Counted from the first letter of the stretch, positions 1 to 7,769 are shown. The stretch: DNA of 11,907 nt from a candidate division CSSED10-310 bacterium (GCA_016932295.1 JAFGDC010000321.1:1-11907); one strand, 5' to 3'. Translations and numbers: made by a program. Notes: a model not told the origin generated them from the sequence alone.

Positions 1-35
1 AGCGCTACTGGCGAGAACGTGAGGCGTGGGCATGA
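1..35 (+). CDS. 3' end of an upstream gene (partial)
   Basis: Reading in the frame that starts at base 3 gives the short tail RYWREREAWA and a TGA at 33-35. This stop overlaps the ATG of the next gene (32-34) as ATGA, the usual arrangement of translationally coupled genes. The later junctions of this operon are similarly tight (ATGA overlap at 2167-2170, a 3-base gap at 875-877), which supports a real gene end here. Ten residues are too few to assign a family; an earlier gene of the same glycan operon is an inference from context only. Confidence 0.45.
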   Translation, partial: RYWREREAWA

Positions 36-874
36 GCAGTGCGGATGTGGCGGTCTACATCCCGGTATACAACGGGGAGCGGTATCTCGGGGATTGCCTG
101 CGCGGTGTGCTTGCCCAGACCCATCCGGTGGCGGACCTGGTGGTGATAGATGACGGCAGTACCGACCGGTCGGCGCGGATCGCCACCGAACTGGGGGTAC
201 GCGTCATCACGCAGCCGGGCAACTGCGGTTTGTCCATGGGGCGGCGGCGGGCGTTCGAGGAAATAACCTGTCCCCTGATCGCTTCACTTGATGTGGATTG
301 TGTGCCGGATCCGGAGTGGCTCGGGATCCTGGTGCGGGAATTGGAAAATCCGGTGGTGGCCGGAGCGGCCGGGAAATTGCTGGAATTCCACCAGGATACC
401 GCCGTGGATCGCTGGCGGGCCAGACACATGATCCAGCATTGGGGCAACGTGCGGTTGGTGTCGCCGTTGATGTTGTTCGGCAACAACAACGTGTTTCGGA
501 GAGAGGCGGTGCTGCGGGTGGGCAACTATCCCACCGCCGCCGAATATCATACCAACAACGAGGATTATTACATCAGCCGGCGGCTGCGGGAGTGGGGCTA
601 CCGAATCATCTACAATCCCGCCGCCATCGTCCACCATCACCGCCGTGATACGGTGCAATCCCTGTTTCGCACCTACTGGAACTGGTTTTTGCTCCATCGC
701 CCGCGGCCTGACAGCCGGCGGGGGCTCTGGCGGAAGTCCCTGGACAATATCTCCTGGACGGCGAAATTTCTGAAACAGGATCGCAAAGCCGGCGACGGGG
801 AGCTGGCGCGGTTGAGCGTAAGGTTCATGTACGAGCAGTCGCGGCTCGATATGAAGTACTATTTCAAGAGGTGA
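32..874 (+). CDS. Family 2 glycosyltransferase (GT-A fold)
   Basis: This is a 280-residue inverting-type glycosyltransferase that would move a sugar from a nucleotide-sugar donor to a glycan or lipid-linked acceptor on the cytoplasmic side of the membrane. The N-terminus has the GT2 signature: IPVYN at residues 10-14, then VVIDDGSTD at 37-45 for nucleotide binding. The metal-binding DXD-type motif is DVD at 87-89, and NNED at 175-178 supplies the likely catalytic acid/base region. No transmembrane segment is evident, so the enzyme is soluble or peripheral. ATG 32 is preferred over GTG 26 because GAGG at 21-24 lies 7 bases before the ATG and would be too close to the GTG. It lies directly upstream of a GT4 enzyme in the same operon, which suggests surface polysaccharide or glycolipid assembly. 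Donor and acceptor cannot be read from the sequence. Confidence 0.9.
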   Translation: MSSADVAVYIPVYNGERYLGDCLRGVLAQTHPVADLVVIDDGSTDRSARIATELGVRVITQPGNCGLSMGRRRAFEEITCPLIASLDVDCVPDPEWLGILVRELENPVVAGAAGKLLEFHQDTAVDRWRARHMIQHWGNVRLVSPLMLFGNNNVFRREAVLRVGNYPTAAEYHTNNEDYYISRRLREWGYRIIYNPAAIVHHHRRDTVQSLFRTYWNWFLLHRPRPDSRRGLWRKSLDNISWTAKFLKQDRKAGDGELARLSVRFMYEQSRLDMKYYFKR

Positions 875-877
875 AGC

Positions 878-2170
878 ATGGCGCGCATCGCCGTCGTCGA
901 TCTCATTTTCAACTGGCCTCCCAACGGCGGCTCCATGGTGGATGTCTACGAGACCTGCAACCGACTGCAGGGAATGGGCCACGAAGTGAAACTGTTCGTG
1001 CCGGGTTTCGAGAGCATGTTTCCGCGCGGGCGGATCCTGGGCGATCCCGGTTTCGAATTTGAACGGATTCCCTTCAACCGGTTGAGTTTCAATTACCGCA
1101 CCGCTCCACGACGCTTCAGGGCGGCGGTGGATCGTTTTCGGCCGGACGAAGTGTTCCTCACCGACGGCTTCATGATGCGTCCCCATATCGCCCGGGCACT
1201 CTGGGCGTATCCGCAGGTGTGGCGTTCCTTCTCCTACGAGATTCTCTGCGCCCGCAACAGCCTCGTGGACACCCGGCTGGACTACACCTGCCCCAATCAC
1301 CTGTTCAGGGACCAGCAGCGCTGCGTGCAGTGTTTCAAGGATCACATCGGCTTCAAGAAAACCTTCATCAAGCTGGCTCTCAATCTGCCCTACCGCCGGG
1401 GAGCCTTGTTCATGTTCCACGAGTTCTGGTTCGCCATGGCGCACAAGCCTGAGTTCGTGAAACTGTTCGAGCAGTGCCTGCGTCGCGCCAGGGCCATCGT
1501 CGTGCTCAACAACCTGCAGAAATCCATCTATGACGAGTACAACGACAAGGTGATCGTGTGTCCCATCGGCGTGAACGAAATCTTCCAGCCGCGCCCGCGC
1601 CCGCCGCGCGCCGACGGTAAGAAGGTCATCCTCATGACCGGCCGCGCCAACGATCCGGTCAAGGGATACGAGATCCTCCTGCGTGCCTGCCGGCTGTTGT
1701 GGAAGAAACGGCAGGACTTCGAGCTGCAGGTGACCCTGGTGGACTTCAACGAGTGGCGGCGGATTCCATTCCTCAAGAGGCTGGGGTGGTATACCCAGGA
1801 GCAGTTGCCGGAGTTGTATGCGCAGGCGGATATCGTATGCATGCCGTCGTACTGGGAGGAAGCGTTCGGGATCGTGGCGGTTGAAGCAATGGCTAGCGGC
1901 AAGCCGATCGTCGCCTGCCGTGTGGCGGGACCGCTGGACACGGTGGTGCCGGGAGTGACGGGCGTACTGGTGCGACCCCGTGATCCATACGATCTTTATA
2001 GAAAACTCAACGTTCTGCTGGATCATCCGAATCTGTGCCGGCGCATGGGTGAGGCCGGGATCGAGCGGGTCAACGAATACTACCGGTGGGGCGGCATCAT
2101 GCAGCGATGCTACCGCCCTCTGTTCGGTGGGAATTCAGTGGGAAGCAATGGAGACAAGGAGCTGGTATGA
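878..2170 (+). CDS. GT4-type glycosyltransferase (GT-B fold)
   Basis: This 430-residue protein is a retaining GT-B glycosyltransferase, likely acting in the same surface-glycan pathway as the preceding GT2 gene. The N-terminal acceptor domain begins with a strand and glycine-rich loop (PPNGGSMVDV, residues 14-23). The C-terminal donor domain has MTGRANDPVKGYEILL (253-268) and the EX7E motif of the family at E328 and E336, within EEAFGIVAVEAMASGKPIV, followed by the usual GPLDTVVPGVTGVLV region (351-365). A cysteine cluster, C124, C138, C149 and C152 (last pair CVQC), sits in the acceptor domain. Similar clusters occur in some GT4 enzymes and could bind a metal; that is inference. It starts 3 bases after the preceding stop with AAGAGG at 866-871 as ribosome binding site. 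Its TGA overlaps the next ATG. Confidence 0.92.
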   Translation: MARIAVVDLIFNWPPNGGSMVDVYETCNRLQGMGHEVKLFVPGFESMFPRGRILGDPGFEFERIPFNRLSFNYRTAPRRFRAAVDRFRPDEVFLTDGFMMRPHIARALWAYPQVWRSFSYEILCARNSLVDTRLDYTCPNHLFRDQQRCVQCFKDHIGFKKTFIKLALNLPYRRGALFMFHEFWFAMAHKPEFVKLFEQCLRRARAIVVLNNLQKSIYDEYNDKVIVCPIGVNEIFQPRPRPPRADGKKVILMTGRANDPVKGYEILLRACRLLWKKRQDFELQVTLVDFNEWRRIPFLKRLGWYTQEQLPELYAQADIVCMPSYWEEAFGIVAVEAMASGKPIVACRVAGPLDTVVPGVTGVLVRPRDPYDLYRKLNVLLDHPNLCRRMGEAGIERVNEYYRWGGIMQRCYRPLFGGNSVGSNGDKELV

Positions 2171-2376
2171 ACGAGTTTGAACGGCTCTGGATACCGATCA
2201 TCATCGGGATCGTGGACATCGCCGCCCTGCTTGGATTGAGCATCGAGGCGCTGCTCCGGCGGCGCAGAGCGGCGCTTGAAATCTGGGCGCCGGCGGCGGT
2301 GGAGGAACGTACGGATGTGCCGCCCAAGCCGGCAGGGGACGAGGATGCGCGCACATTGACCCGGGATGACGACTGA
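2167..2376 (+). CDS. Small single-span membrane protein
   Basis: This is a 69-residue protein of unknown function. Residues 8-27 (WIPIIIGIVDIAALLGLSIE) form one predicted transmembrane helix. It is followed by a strongly basic patch (RRRR near 31-34), which by the positive-inside rule would place the C-terminus in the cytoplasm, and then by an acidic, proline-containing tail ending TRDDD. The start is well supported: its ATG overlaps the TGA of the GT4 gene (ATGA, 2167-2170), and AAGGAG at 2156-2161 lies 5 bases upstream. A longer reading from 2086 would run deep into the GT4 gene and has no such support. As the last gene of the glycan operon it may anchor or regulate the glycosyltransferases, but the sequence does not show this. 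Confidence 0.75.
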   Translation: MNEFERLWIPIIIGIVDIAALLGLSIEALLRRRRAALEIWAPAAVEERTDVPPKPAGDEDARTLTRDDD

Positions 2377-2507
2377 AGCGAACGGGTGATTGCGGTCCGA
2401 ACCCGTGCCGGTAACTTCCGGCCGGTGCAATCCATGGGGTCGTGCCCGCCGGTTTGGTTCGATCCGGTAGGGGAGTGCATCGCCGTGGCCGCCTTTCCCC
2501 TCGCCGG

Positions 2508-3641
2508 CTATTCCACCATCTCCTTGAGCTTGTCCAGGAACCGTTTTTTGCGCGGTGAGACGTCTTCGCCTTCTTCCCGGGAGAATTCCAGCAGCAGTTC
2601 CTCTTGCCGGGCGGTGAGGTTGCCGGGGGTTTTGACCAGGACCTGGACCAACTGGTCGCCGCGGTGGAAACCACGGTGCTCCACGAAACCGGCGCCGCGG
2701 ATCCGCAGCACCTCGTTGGTTTGGGTGCCGCGCGGGATGATGAGGTTTGCCTCGCCGTCGATGGTGGGAACGGTGATTTCGTCTCCGAGGGCGGCTTGTG
2801 TGAAGGAGATAGGGATCTGGCAGACCACGTCGTTACCATGACGGGTGAAGAAATCATGCGGCCTGATGCGAATCACCAGGTACAGGTCGCCGGGAGGGCC
2901 ACCGTTGCCGCCGGGTTCTCCCTCGCCTTCCAGGATCAGCCGGGAGTTTTCCTCGACGCCGGCGGGGATGGTCACTTTCAGTGTTCGTTTGATCTTGGTC
3001 CGCCCTGAGCCGTTGCAATCGGGGCAGGGGGTTTCCACGATTCGGCCGGATCCATGGCACGTGGGGCAGGTGATAATCTGCGTAAAGAAACCGGCGGATC
3101 GACTGACTTGTCCCTGGCCGCGGCAGGTGGTGCAGGGTTTCTTCTCCGTGCCCGGTTTGTTGCCTTGCCCGTGACAGGTTTTGCATTCCGCCCAGCGCTC
3201 CAGCTCGATTTCTTTTTCAATGCCATGCGCTGCTTCCAGGAACTCGATCGCGATTTCCATGGCCAGGTGCCGGCCTTGTCTCGCCTTCGAGTGTGACCGT
3301 CCGCCGAAGAAGCTGTCAAAAATGGAGCCAGAGAAGAAGGAACCGAGGATATCCGAGAAGTCGCCGAAGATATCTGAATCGAATCCGGAGAACCCGCTGA
3401 AGCCGGCGCCGTTCAGTCCTTGATGCCCGTAGCGGTCGTAAATCTGGCGTTTCTGGTCATCGCTCAGCACCTCATAGGCTTCGGCGGCTTCCTTGAATCG
3501 ATCTGCGGCCGCCGGATCATCCGGATTCCTATCGGGATGAAACTTGAGGGCCATTCGGCGGTAGGCTTTCTTGATCTCCGCCGCATTGGCGGTTCGTCCT
3601 ACGCCCAACACGTCGTAATAGTCTCGTTTTTGATTGGCCAT
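2508..3641 (-). CDS. dnaJ: DnaJ-type co-chaperone, second copy
   Basis: A full-length (377-residue) type A J-domain protein that delivers unfolded substrates to DnaK and stimulates its ATPase. The order is J domain (about 5-70, with HPD at 35-37), a G/F-rich linker (about 75-115, rich in FSGF and FGD), a zinc-binding domain with four intact CXXCXGXG motifs (C153/C156, C170/C173, C192/C195, C206/C209) and a C-terminal substrate-binding and dimerisation domain. ATG 3641 is chosen because minus-strand GAGG lies 6 bases upstream; the GTG at 3653 overlaps that site. It lies downstream of hspR across a 156-base gap that holds a candidate promoter. Both DnaJ copies here are complete, so neither looks like a decaying duplicate. 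Which one is the housekeeping DnaJ cannot be decided from sequence alone. Confidence 0.95.
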   Translation of the reverse strand: MANQKRDYYDVLGVGRTANAAEIKKAYRRMALKFHPDRNPDDPAAADRFKEAAEAYEVLSDDQKRQIYDRYGHQGLNGAGFSGFSGFDSDIFGDFSDILGSFFSGSIFDSFFGGRSHSKARQGRHLAMEIAIEFLEAAHGIEKEIELERWAECKTCHGQGNKPGTEKKPCTTCRGQGQVSRSAGFFTQIITCPTCHGSGRIVETPCPDCNGSGRTKIKRTLKVTIPAGVEENSRLILEGEGEPGGNGGPPGDLYLVIRIRPHDFFTRHGNDVVCQIPISFTQAALGDEITVPTIDGEANLIIPRGTQTNEVLRIRGAGFVEHRGFHRGDQLVQVLVKTPGNLTARQEELLLEFSREEGEDVSPRKKRFLDKLKEMVE

Positions 3642-3715
3642 GGCATTCCTCACAGGTCAGCGATGGCCGTCGCCAGGTGCTTCAATGACCGGCGGCGGCG
3701 ATACAATGCTGGTGC

Positions 3716-3744
3716 ACTGTAACACCCGGCGTCTCACGCTTCAA
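3716..3744 (-). promoter_or_regulatory. Candidate promoter for the second dnaJ
   Basis: On the minus strand, TTGAAG (3739-3744) and TACAGT (3716-3721) are separated by 17 bases, each matching four of six positions of the sigma-70 consensus. Transcription would start near 3709, about 70 bases before the dnaJ start. It would give the second dnaJ a source of mRNA independent of the dnaK promoter. No HspR-type inverted repeat is seen here. This is a motif match only. Confidence 0.3.
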
Positions 3745-3797
3745 GCATACCGCATTTCGGCCCTGCGGCGGCTGGGTTGATGCGCATGATCGTTGGA

Positions 3798-4244
3798 TCA
3801 CGGTTCCGGAACCGGTCTGTCCGGCCCGCCCATCAAATCGTCCAGGTAGTCGCACATTTCGTCGTGGCCGCGGATGAGCTGGGCGAGCGAGGCGGGGACG
3901 AGGGAGGAAGCGCGTCGTTCCTGGTCCATCGACCAGGTGACCTTAAGCAGCTCCATGATGATCGATTCGATATGGCGCCGTTCTTCCTGCATCTTCCCCA
4001 ACTGGTCACGCAGCCGCAGAATGATTTCAACGCCGTTGAGATTCACTCCGAAGTCCTGGGTGAGGCGTTGGATGAGCTTGATGCGGTCGACGTCCTCGCT
4101 GGTGTAGAGTCGGGTGTTGCCTGCTGAACGGGTGGGAAGGATAAGGTTGCGTTTCTCATAGATCCGGAGGGTCTGCTGGTGGATGTCGAGAAGGCGGGAG
4201 ATGGCGCTGATGGTGAAATAGCCTTTTTTCTGCTGCGTGCTCAT
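3798..4244 (-). CDS. hspR: HspR-type MerR-family heat-shock repressor
   Basis: A 148-residue DNA-binding regulator. The N-terminal MerR-type helix-turn-helix and wing cover about 9-50 (YFTISAISRLLDIHQQTLRIYE, then TRSAGNTRLY). The next part, RLTQDFGVNLNGVEIIL (60-76), is the signature by which HspR proteins stand out from other MerR regulators. A helical stretch with coiled-coil character follows (about 77-110), then a variable tail. HspR is known to repress dnaK operons by binding HAIR inverted repeats, with DnaK as co-repressor. A matching operator is present in the dnaK promoter of this window (7437-7457). The gene begins 7 bases after the first dnaJ stop; the only Shine-Dalgarno-like sequence is AGG formed by that TAG stop, so translation is probably coupled to dnaJ. 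A conventional effector-sensing MerR is less likely, given the motif and operon context. Confidence 0.92.
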   Translation of the reverse strand: MSTQQKKGYFTISAISRLLDIHQQTLRIYEKRNLILPTRSAGNTRLYTSEDVDRIKLIQRLTQDFGVNLNGVEIILRLRDQLGKMQEERRHIESIIMELLKVTWSMDQERRASSLVPASLAQLIRGHDEMCDYLDDLMGGPDRPVPEP

Positions 4245-4251
4245 GTGCCAC

Positions 4252-5385
4252 CTATGGGTTTCGTGGATTGGCGGGATTCTTGCGGGCGAATTCGCGGATC
4301 AGGTTCTTGGAGGCCTCGTCCAGATGGCCGGGGACAACGATCCTGATTTTGACGAGCATGTCGCCTCGGCCTTCTCCTTTGAGATGGGGAACGCCTCGAT
4401 CGCGCAACCGGAACTGACGGCCGCTGTTGGTGCCGGGTGGGACGGTGAGACGGGTGGGACCGTCGGGAGTGGGGATCTCGATGCGGGTGCCGAGGATCGC
4501 TTCCGAAACGGAGATGGGGAGTTCATATTCGATGTTGTCGCCTACGCGTTGGTAGAGTTTGTGGGGTCGGATGCGGGTGATGATGATGAGGTCGCCGGGG
4601 TCGCCGCCCAGCCCCGGTTCACCTTTCCTGGGGATTCTCACCTTGGAGCCGTTGTCCACGCCCGGCGGGATTTTCACGGTGATCTTCTCGGAGGTGTACG
4701 TGCTGCCGGCGGCGCTGCAGGCAGGGCATGGCTGTGAGGAAATTTTCCCCGAACCTCCGCAACGGGGGCAGGTCTGGGAGAATTTCAAGGGGCCGCGATT
4801 GATCATGCGCTGGCCGGAACCCTGGCACTCCGGGCAGTTGCGCAGGCCATGCCCGGGAATGGTGCCGGAACCATGGCACGTGGGGCATGGCACTCGTTTT
4901 CGGATGCTGATGGTGGCTGACATGCCGGTGATGGCGTCTTCCAGACTCAGTTCCATGGGATATGTCAGGTCCTTGCCCCGCTGCGGCGGCTGCTGCTGGT
5001 CCTCTTGCGCCGCATTGCCGCTGAAGATGTCCCGGAACAGGTCACCGATGTTCATGCCCTTGCCGCCGAACGAGAAGCTGCCCTTGTCGAAATTGGAGAA
5101 ATCGAAGCCGTCGAAATTGAACCCGGCGCCCTGGGGTCCGGGTCGTGCGCCGGCTCCGAAGGCGGCGGCTCCGAACTGGTCATACTTGCGGCGCTTCTCG
5201 GTGTCGCTCAAAACCTCGTAAGCCTCTGAGACATCCTTGAACTTCTGTTCGGCGCCACCATCATTCGGATTGACGTCGGGATGATACTTGCGGGCCAGCC
5301 GGCGATACGCCTTCTTGATCTCCGCATCGGTGGCATCCCGCTTGACTCCCAACGTTTTGTAGAAATCCTGTTTGGCCATATTCAT
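4252..5385 (-). CDS. dnaJ: DnaJ-type co-chaperone, first copy (after dnaK)
   Basis: A 377-residue type A J-domain protein, co-chaperone of the DnaK encoded just upstream. It has a J domain with HPD at 35-37 (YHPDVNP), a long G/F-rich linker (about 72-125, including [11 protein letters not shown]), a zinc-binding domain and the C-terminal substrate domain. Zinc motifs one to three are standard (C167/C170, C184/C187, C206/C209). The fourth is CPACSAAG (C220/C223): all cysteines are kept but the first glycine is replaced by alanine. ATG 5385 and ATG 5379 are both possible starts. Neither has an adjacent Shine-Dalgarno sequence; the good one is on the other side of a 12-bp hairpin that ends at 5386, right against ATG 5385, which favours that start. 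The stop is 7 bases before hspR. Confidence 0.95.
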   Translation of the reverse strand: MNMAKQDFYKTLGVKRDATDAEIKKAYRRLARKYHPDVNPNDGGAEQKFKDVSEAYEVLSDTEKRRKYDQFGAAAFGAGARPGPQGAGFNFDGFDFSNFDKGSFSFGGKGMNIGDLFRDIFSGNAAQEDQQQPPQRGKDLTYPMELSLEDAITGMSATISIRKRVPCPTCHGSGTIPGHGLRNCPECQGSGQRMINRGPLKFSQTCPRCGGSGKISSQPCPACSAAGSTYTSEKITVKIPPGVDNGSKVRIPRKGEPGLGGDPGDLIIITRIRPHKLYQRVGDNIEYELPISVSEAILGTRIEIPTPDGPTRLTVPPGTNSGRQFRLRDRGVPHLKGEGRGDMLVKIRIVVPGHLDEASKNLIREFARKNPANPRNP

Positions 5386-5420
5386 CGCGGAGCGGCCACC
5401 GGCCGCTCCGCGTTCCTCCC
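5386..5420 (-). promoter_or_regulatory. Shine-Dalgarno sequence followed by perfect hairpin at dnaK-dnaJ junction
   Basis: On the minus strand GGGAGGAA (5413-5420) is followed at once by a perfect 12-bp inverted repeat with a 3-base loop: arms CGCGGAGCGGCC (5401-5412) and GGCCGCTCCGCG (5386-5397). The ATG of dnaJ comes directly after the second arm. With the hairpin folded, the Shine-Dalgarno sequence and ATG would be held about two bases plus the helix width apart; unfolded they are about 29 bases apart. There is no T-run, so it is not an intrinsic terminator. A role in translation initiation or in mRNA processing between dnaK and dnaJ is inferred. Confidence 0.65.
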
Positions 5421-5429
5421 ATCACGCGG

Positions 5430-7349
5430 CTAGTTTACATCCTCATACTCGGCGTCCACCACGTCATCGTCCGCGCCGCCGCCTCCGGGTCCTGGATCGG
5501 GATTCTGCGCGTTACCGTCACCCGGCGCGTGGCTGCGCTGGTACTGAGCCTGCGCCTCGCGGTACATCACCTCGGCCAACTTGTGAGACGCCTTGGTCAG
5601 TGTCTCCATGGCCGCCCGCAACTGCTCCACATCCTGGCTGCCCTTGGCCTTCCTGGCTTCATCCACCGCCCTGTCCAGCTCGCTCAGCTCACCTACCGGC
5701 AGCTTCTCCCGGTTCTCCTTGAGGTTCTTGTCGGTGGTGTAGATCAGGCTGTCCAGTTGGTTCTGCAGGTCGATCAGCTCGCGCAGCTTGCGATCATCCT
5801 CGGCGTTCGTTTCGGCATCATTGACCATGTCCTTGATCTCGCGCTCGGAAAGGCCGCTTGAACTGGTGATGGTGATCTGCTGTTCGCGGCCTGTACCCAT
5901 GTCCTTGGCGCTGACATTCACGATCCCGTTGGCATCGATGTCGAAGGTCACCTCGATTTGCGGCACCCCGCGCGGCGCCATGGGGATGTCGGTGAGATGG
6001 AACCGGCCCAGCGTGCGATTGTAGCGAGCCATCTCCCGCTCACCCTGAAGCACGTGAATCTCGACACTGGTCTGGTTGTCCGCCGCGGTGGAGAAGACCT
6101 CGGACTTGCGCGTCGGAATGGTGGTGTTGCGCTCGATGAGCTTCGTCATCACGCCGCCGAGCGTCTCGATACCCAGCGACAGCGGCGTCACATCCAGCAA
6201 CAGGACATCCTGCACCTCACCGGCCAACACGCCGGCCTGGATGGCGGCGCCCACCGCCACAACTTCGTCCGGATTCACGCCCTTGTGGGGCTCTCGGCGG
6301 AAGATTTCCCTGACGATCTGTTGCACCTTGGGAATGCGCGTGGAACCACCAACCAGCACCACCTCGTTGATCTGCTCGGGATTCAACTTGGCATCACGGA
6401 TGGCCTGCATGCATGGCTTGCGCAACCGCTCCAGAACGCCCTCCACCAGCACCTCAAAAGCGGCGCGCGTCAGCTTCAGTGTGAGATGCTTCGGCCCCGA
6501 CGCGTCTGCCGTGACGAACGGCAGGTTGATCTCCGTCTCGGCGACCGTGGACAACTCCATCTTGGCCTTCTCCGCCGCTTCCTTGAGCCGCTGCAAGGCC
6601 ATGAGATCCTTCGACAGATCAATGCCCTGATCCTTCTTGAATTCGGCCACGATCCATTCGATCACCTTCTGATCCAGATCATCGCCACCCAGATGCGTGT
6701 CGCCGTTGGTGGACTTCACCTCCACCAAACCCTCCGCCACCTCCAGGATGGAGATGTCGAACGTACCGCCGCCGAAATCGAAGACCGCAATGACCTCGTC
6801 TTTTTTCTTGTCCAACCCGTACGCCAGTGCCGCCGCCGTGGGTTCGTTGATGATCCGCTTCACCTCGAGCCCCGCGATGCGTCCCGCGTCCTTGGTGGCC
6901 TGCCGCTGCGAATCATTGAAATATGCAGGCACCGTGATCACCGCCTCGGTGATCTTGGTGCCCAGGAACTCCTCGGCGGCACTCTTCAGTTTCTGCAGGA
7001 TCATCGCGGAAATCTCGGGCGGACTGAACTGCTTGCCCCTGATCTCCACCCGCGCGTCATTGTTGGGACTGCGCACCACCTTGTACGGTACCATGCTGAT
7101 CTCGCCGGACACCTCGTCATACCGCCGCCCCATGAAGCGCTTGATGGAATACACCGTATTCTCCGGGTTGGTGATGGCCTGGCGTTTGGCAACCTGGCCC
7201 ACCAGCCGGGAGTCGTCCTTGGTGAACCCCACCACCGAGGGTGTCGTTCTCCCACCCTCGGGATTGGTGATCACCGTGGGCTCGTTCCCCTCCATTACCG
7301 CCACAACGGAATTCGTCGTTCCCAGATCGATACCGATTATTTTACCCAT
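5430..7349 (-). CDS. dnaK: Hsp70 chaperone DnaK
   Basis: A 639-residue cytoplasmic Hsp70 that binds and releases hydrophobic segments of unfolded proteins in an ATP cycle driven by DnaJ and a nucleotide exchange factor. The ATPase domain shows [12 protein letters not shown] (5-16, phosphate 1), [11 protein letters not shown] (190-200, phosphate 2) and [14 protein letters not shown] (330-343, adenosine). The linker is [12 protein letters not shown] (382-393), then the substrate-binding domain and helical lid. Residues about 75-105 contain the insertion found in diderm bacteria. The C-terminus ends [13 protein letters not shown], an acidic bacterial-type tail. The start is set by minus-strand AAGGAGG (7358-7364), 8 bases before ATG 7349. 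It is first in an operon with dnaJ and hspR and is preceded by a promoter with an HspR operator. No grpE follows. Confidence 0.98.
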   Translation of the reverse strand: MGKIIGIDLGTTNSVVAVMEGNEPTVITNPEGGRTTPSVVGFTKDDSRLVGQVAKRQAITNPENTVYSIKRFMGRRYDEVSGEISMVPYKVVRSPNNDARVEIRGKQFSPPEISAMILQKLKSAAEEFLGTKITEAVITVPAYFNDSQRQATKDAGRIAGLEVKRIINEPTAAALAYGLDKKKDEVIAVFDFGGGTFDISILEVAEGLVEVKSTNGDTHLGGDDLDQKVIEWIVAEFKKDQGIDLSKDLMALQRLKEAAEKAKMELSTVAETEINLPFVTADASGPKHLTLKLTRAAFEVLVEGVLERLRKPCMQAIRDAKLNPEQINEVVLVGGSTRIPKVQQIVREIFRREPHKGVNPDEVVAVGAAIQAGVLAGEVQDVLLLDVTPLSLGIETLGGVMTKLIERNTTIPTRKSEVFSTAADNQTSVEIHVLQGEREMARYNRTLGRFHLTDIPMAPRGVPQIEVTFDIDANGIVNVSAKDMGTGREQQITITSSSGLSEREIKDMVNDAETNAEDDRKLRELIDLQNQLDSLIYTTDKNLKENREKLPVGELSELDRAVDEARKAKGSQDVEQLRAAMETLTKASHKLAEVMYREAQAQYQRSHAPGDGNAQNPDPGPGGGGADDDVVDAEYEDVN

Positions 7350-7427
7350 GGCCTTGTCCTCCTTGGCTCGTTATGCACTCGGCAACCATCCCGGCAGCGC
7401 GCTGACCACGCTGCTAAGTCTGGACAT

Positions 7428-7456
7428 ACAATAATTCTTGAGCGGCCCCTTGTCAA
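7428..7456 (-). promoter_or_regulatory. dnaK operon promoter (sigma-70 type)
   Basis: The minus strand has a perfect -35 TTGACA (7451-7456), a 17-base spacer and a -10 TATTGT (7428-7433, four of six matches). Transcription would start near 7421 and give a leader of about 70 bases before the dnaK ATG. The whole -35 hexamer and most of the spacer lie within the HspR operator, so repressor and RNA polymerase should compete. Confidence 0.7.
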
Positions 7457-7457
7457 G
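7437..7457. promoter_or_regulatory. HspR operator (HAIR-type inverted repeat)
   Basis: The plus strand reads CTTGAGC, 7 bases, TGTCAAG. The known HAIR consensus is CTTGAGT-N7-ACTCAAG; half-site length, 7-base gap and the outer positions agree, with one mismatch in the left half and two in the right. The repeat overlaps the dnaK -35 element and spacer, and an hspR gene lies in the same operon. HspR repression of this operon, including its own gene, follows from what is known of the family. Confidence 0.75.
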
Positions 7458-7769
7458 TTATTTATTTGGATTTGCCCGTGGCCGGGTTGGCGTGGTGCCG
7501 TCCGGGATCGTGAGCTTGGGAATCGCTTCCGTTCGTGCCGGCGCTCCGACGGTGATCTCTCCCGGGTAGGGCCTGTCCCGCCCGGGGACCTGTCCGGGAG
7601 ACAGTGGGATGTTCCGGCCGCGGGTGGCTGTTCGCGGTTCCTGGTCACCTGTATGCCGGCTCCTTTCGCGGGTCGCCCGGGACCGGTTCGGCCCATGTCA
7701 GGATTGCATTCAGGCATGGTCCGGATTGATAGTCGGCATGATAACTAATTGTAGATTCAGATTTCTTTC
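7458..7769. other. Divergent intergenic stretch without recognised gene
   Basis: Between the dnaK promoter and the AT-rich region before the TPR gene, no convincing gene is seen. A minus-strand open frame covers part of it (7337-7717), but it is rich in Arg, Pro and Gly, would cover the dnaK promoter and looks like chance. The only structure noted is an imperfect GC-rich hairpin at 7573-7604 (CTGTC with GACAG, and CCCGG with CCGGG, 8-base loop). An unrecognised small RNA cannot be excluded. Confidence 0.4.

Noticed and set aside
284..2026. 580-residue open frame on the minus strand across both glycosyltransferase genes
   Set aside because: It is antisense to two genes with clear GT2 and GT4 motifs, is very rich in His, Pro and Val, and has no recognisable domain. 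High GC content often leaves such antisense frames open.
2377..2507. Terminator between the converging glycan and chaperone operons
   Set aside because: Small inverted repeats occur (ACGGGT/ACCCGT at 2382-2406, GCCGG/CCGGC at 2407-2422, and four copies of CCGGT), but none is followed by a T-run in either direction, so no intrinsic terminator can be supported.
2523..2540. HAIR-like CTTGAGC sequence inside the second dnaJ
   Set aside because: Only one half-site is present; the partner TCAAG at the right distance is missing, and it lies at the end of coding sequence.
3750..3768. Small hairpin (CCGCA/TGCGG) downstream of hspR as a terminator
   Set aside because: The stem is only 5 bp with a 9-base loop and no T-run follows on the minus strand.
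7337..7717. 126-residue minus-strand frame in the dnaK upstream region
   Set aside because: It would cover the dnaK promoter, operator and ribosome site and overlap the dnaK start. Its composition is Arg/Pro/Gly-rich without motif.
5958..7748. 596-residue open frame on the plus strand opposite dnaK
   Set aside because: It is the antisense of the well-conserved dnaK coding sequence, with biased His/Arg/Leu composition. It also runs through the dnaK promoter and HspR operator. Long frames opposite dnaK are a known annotation artefact.
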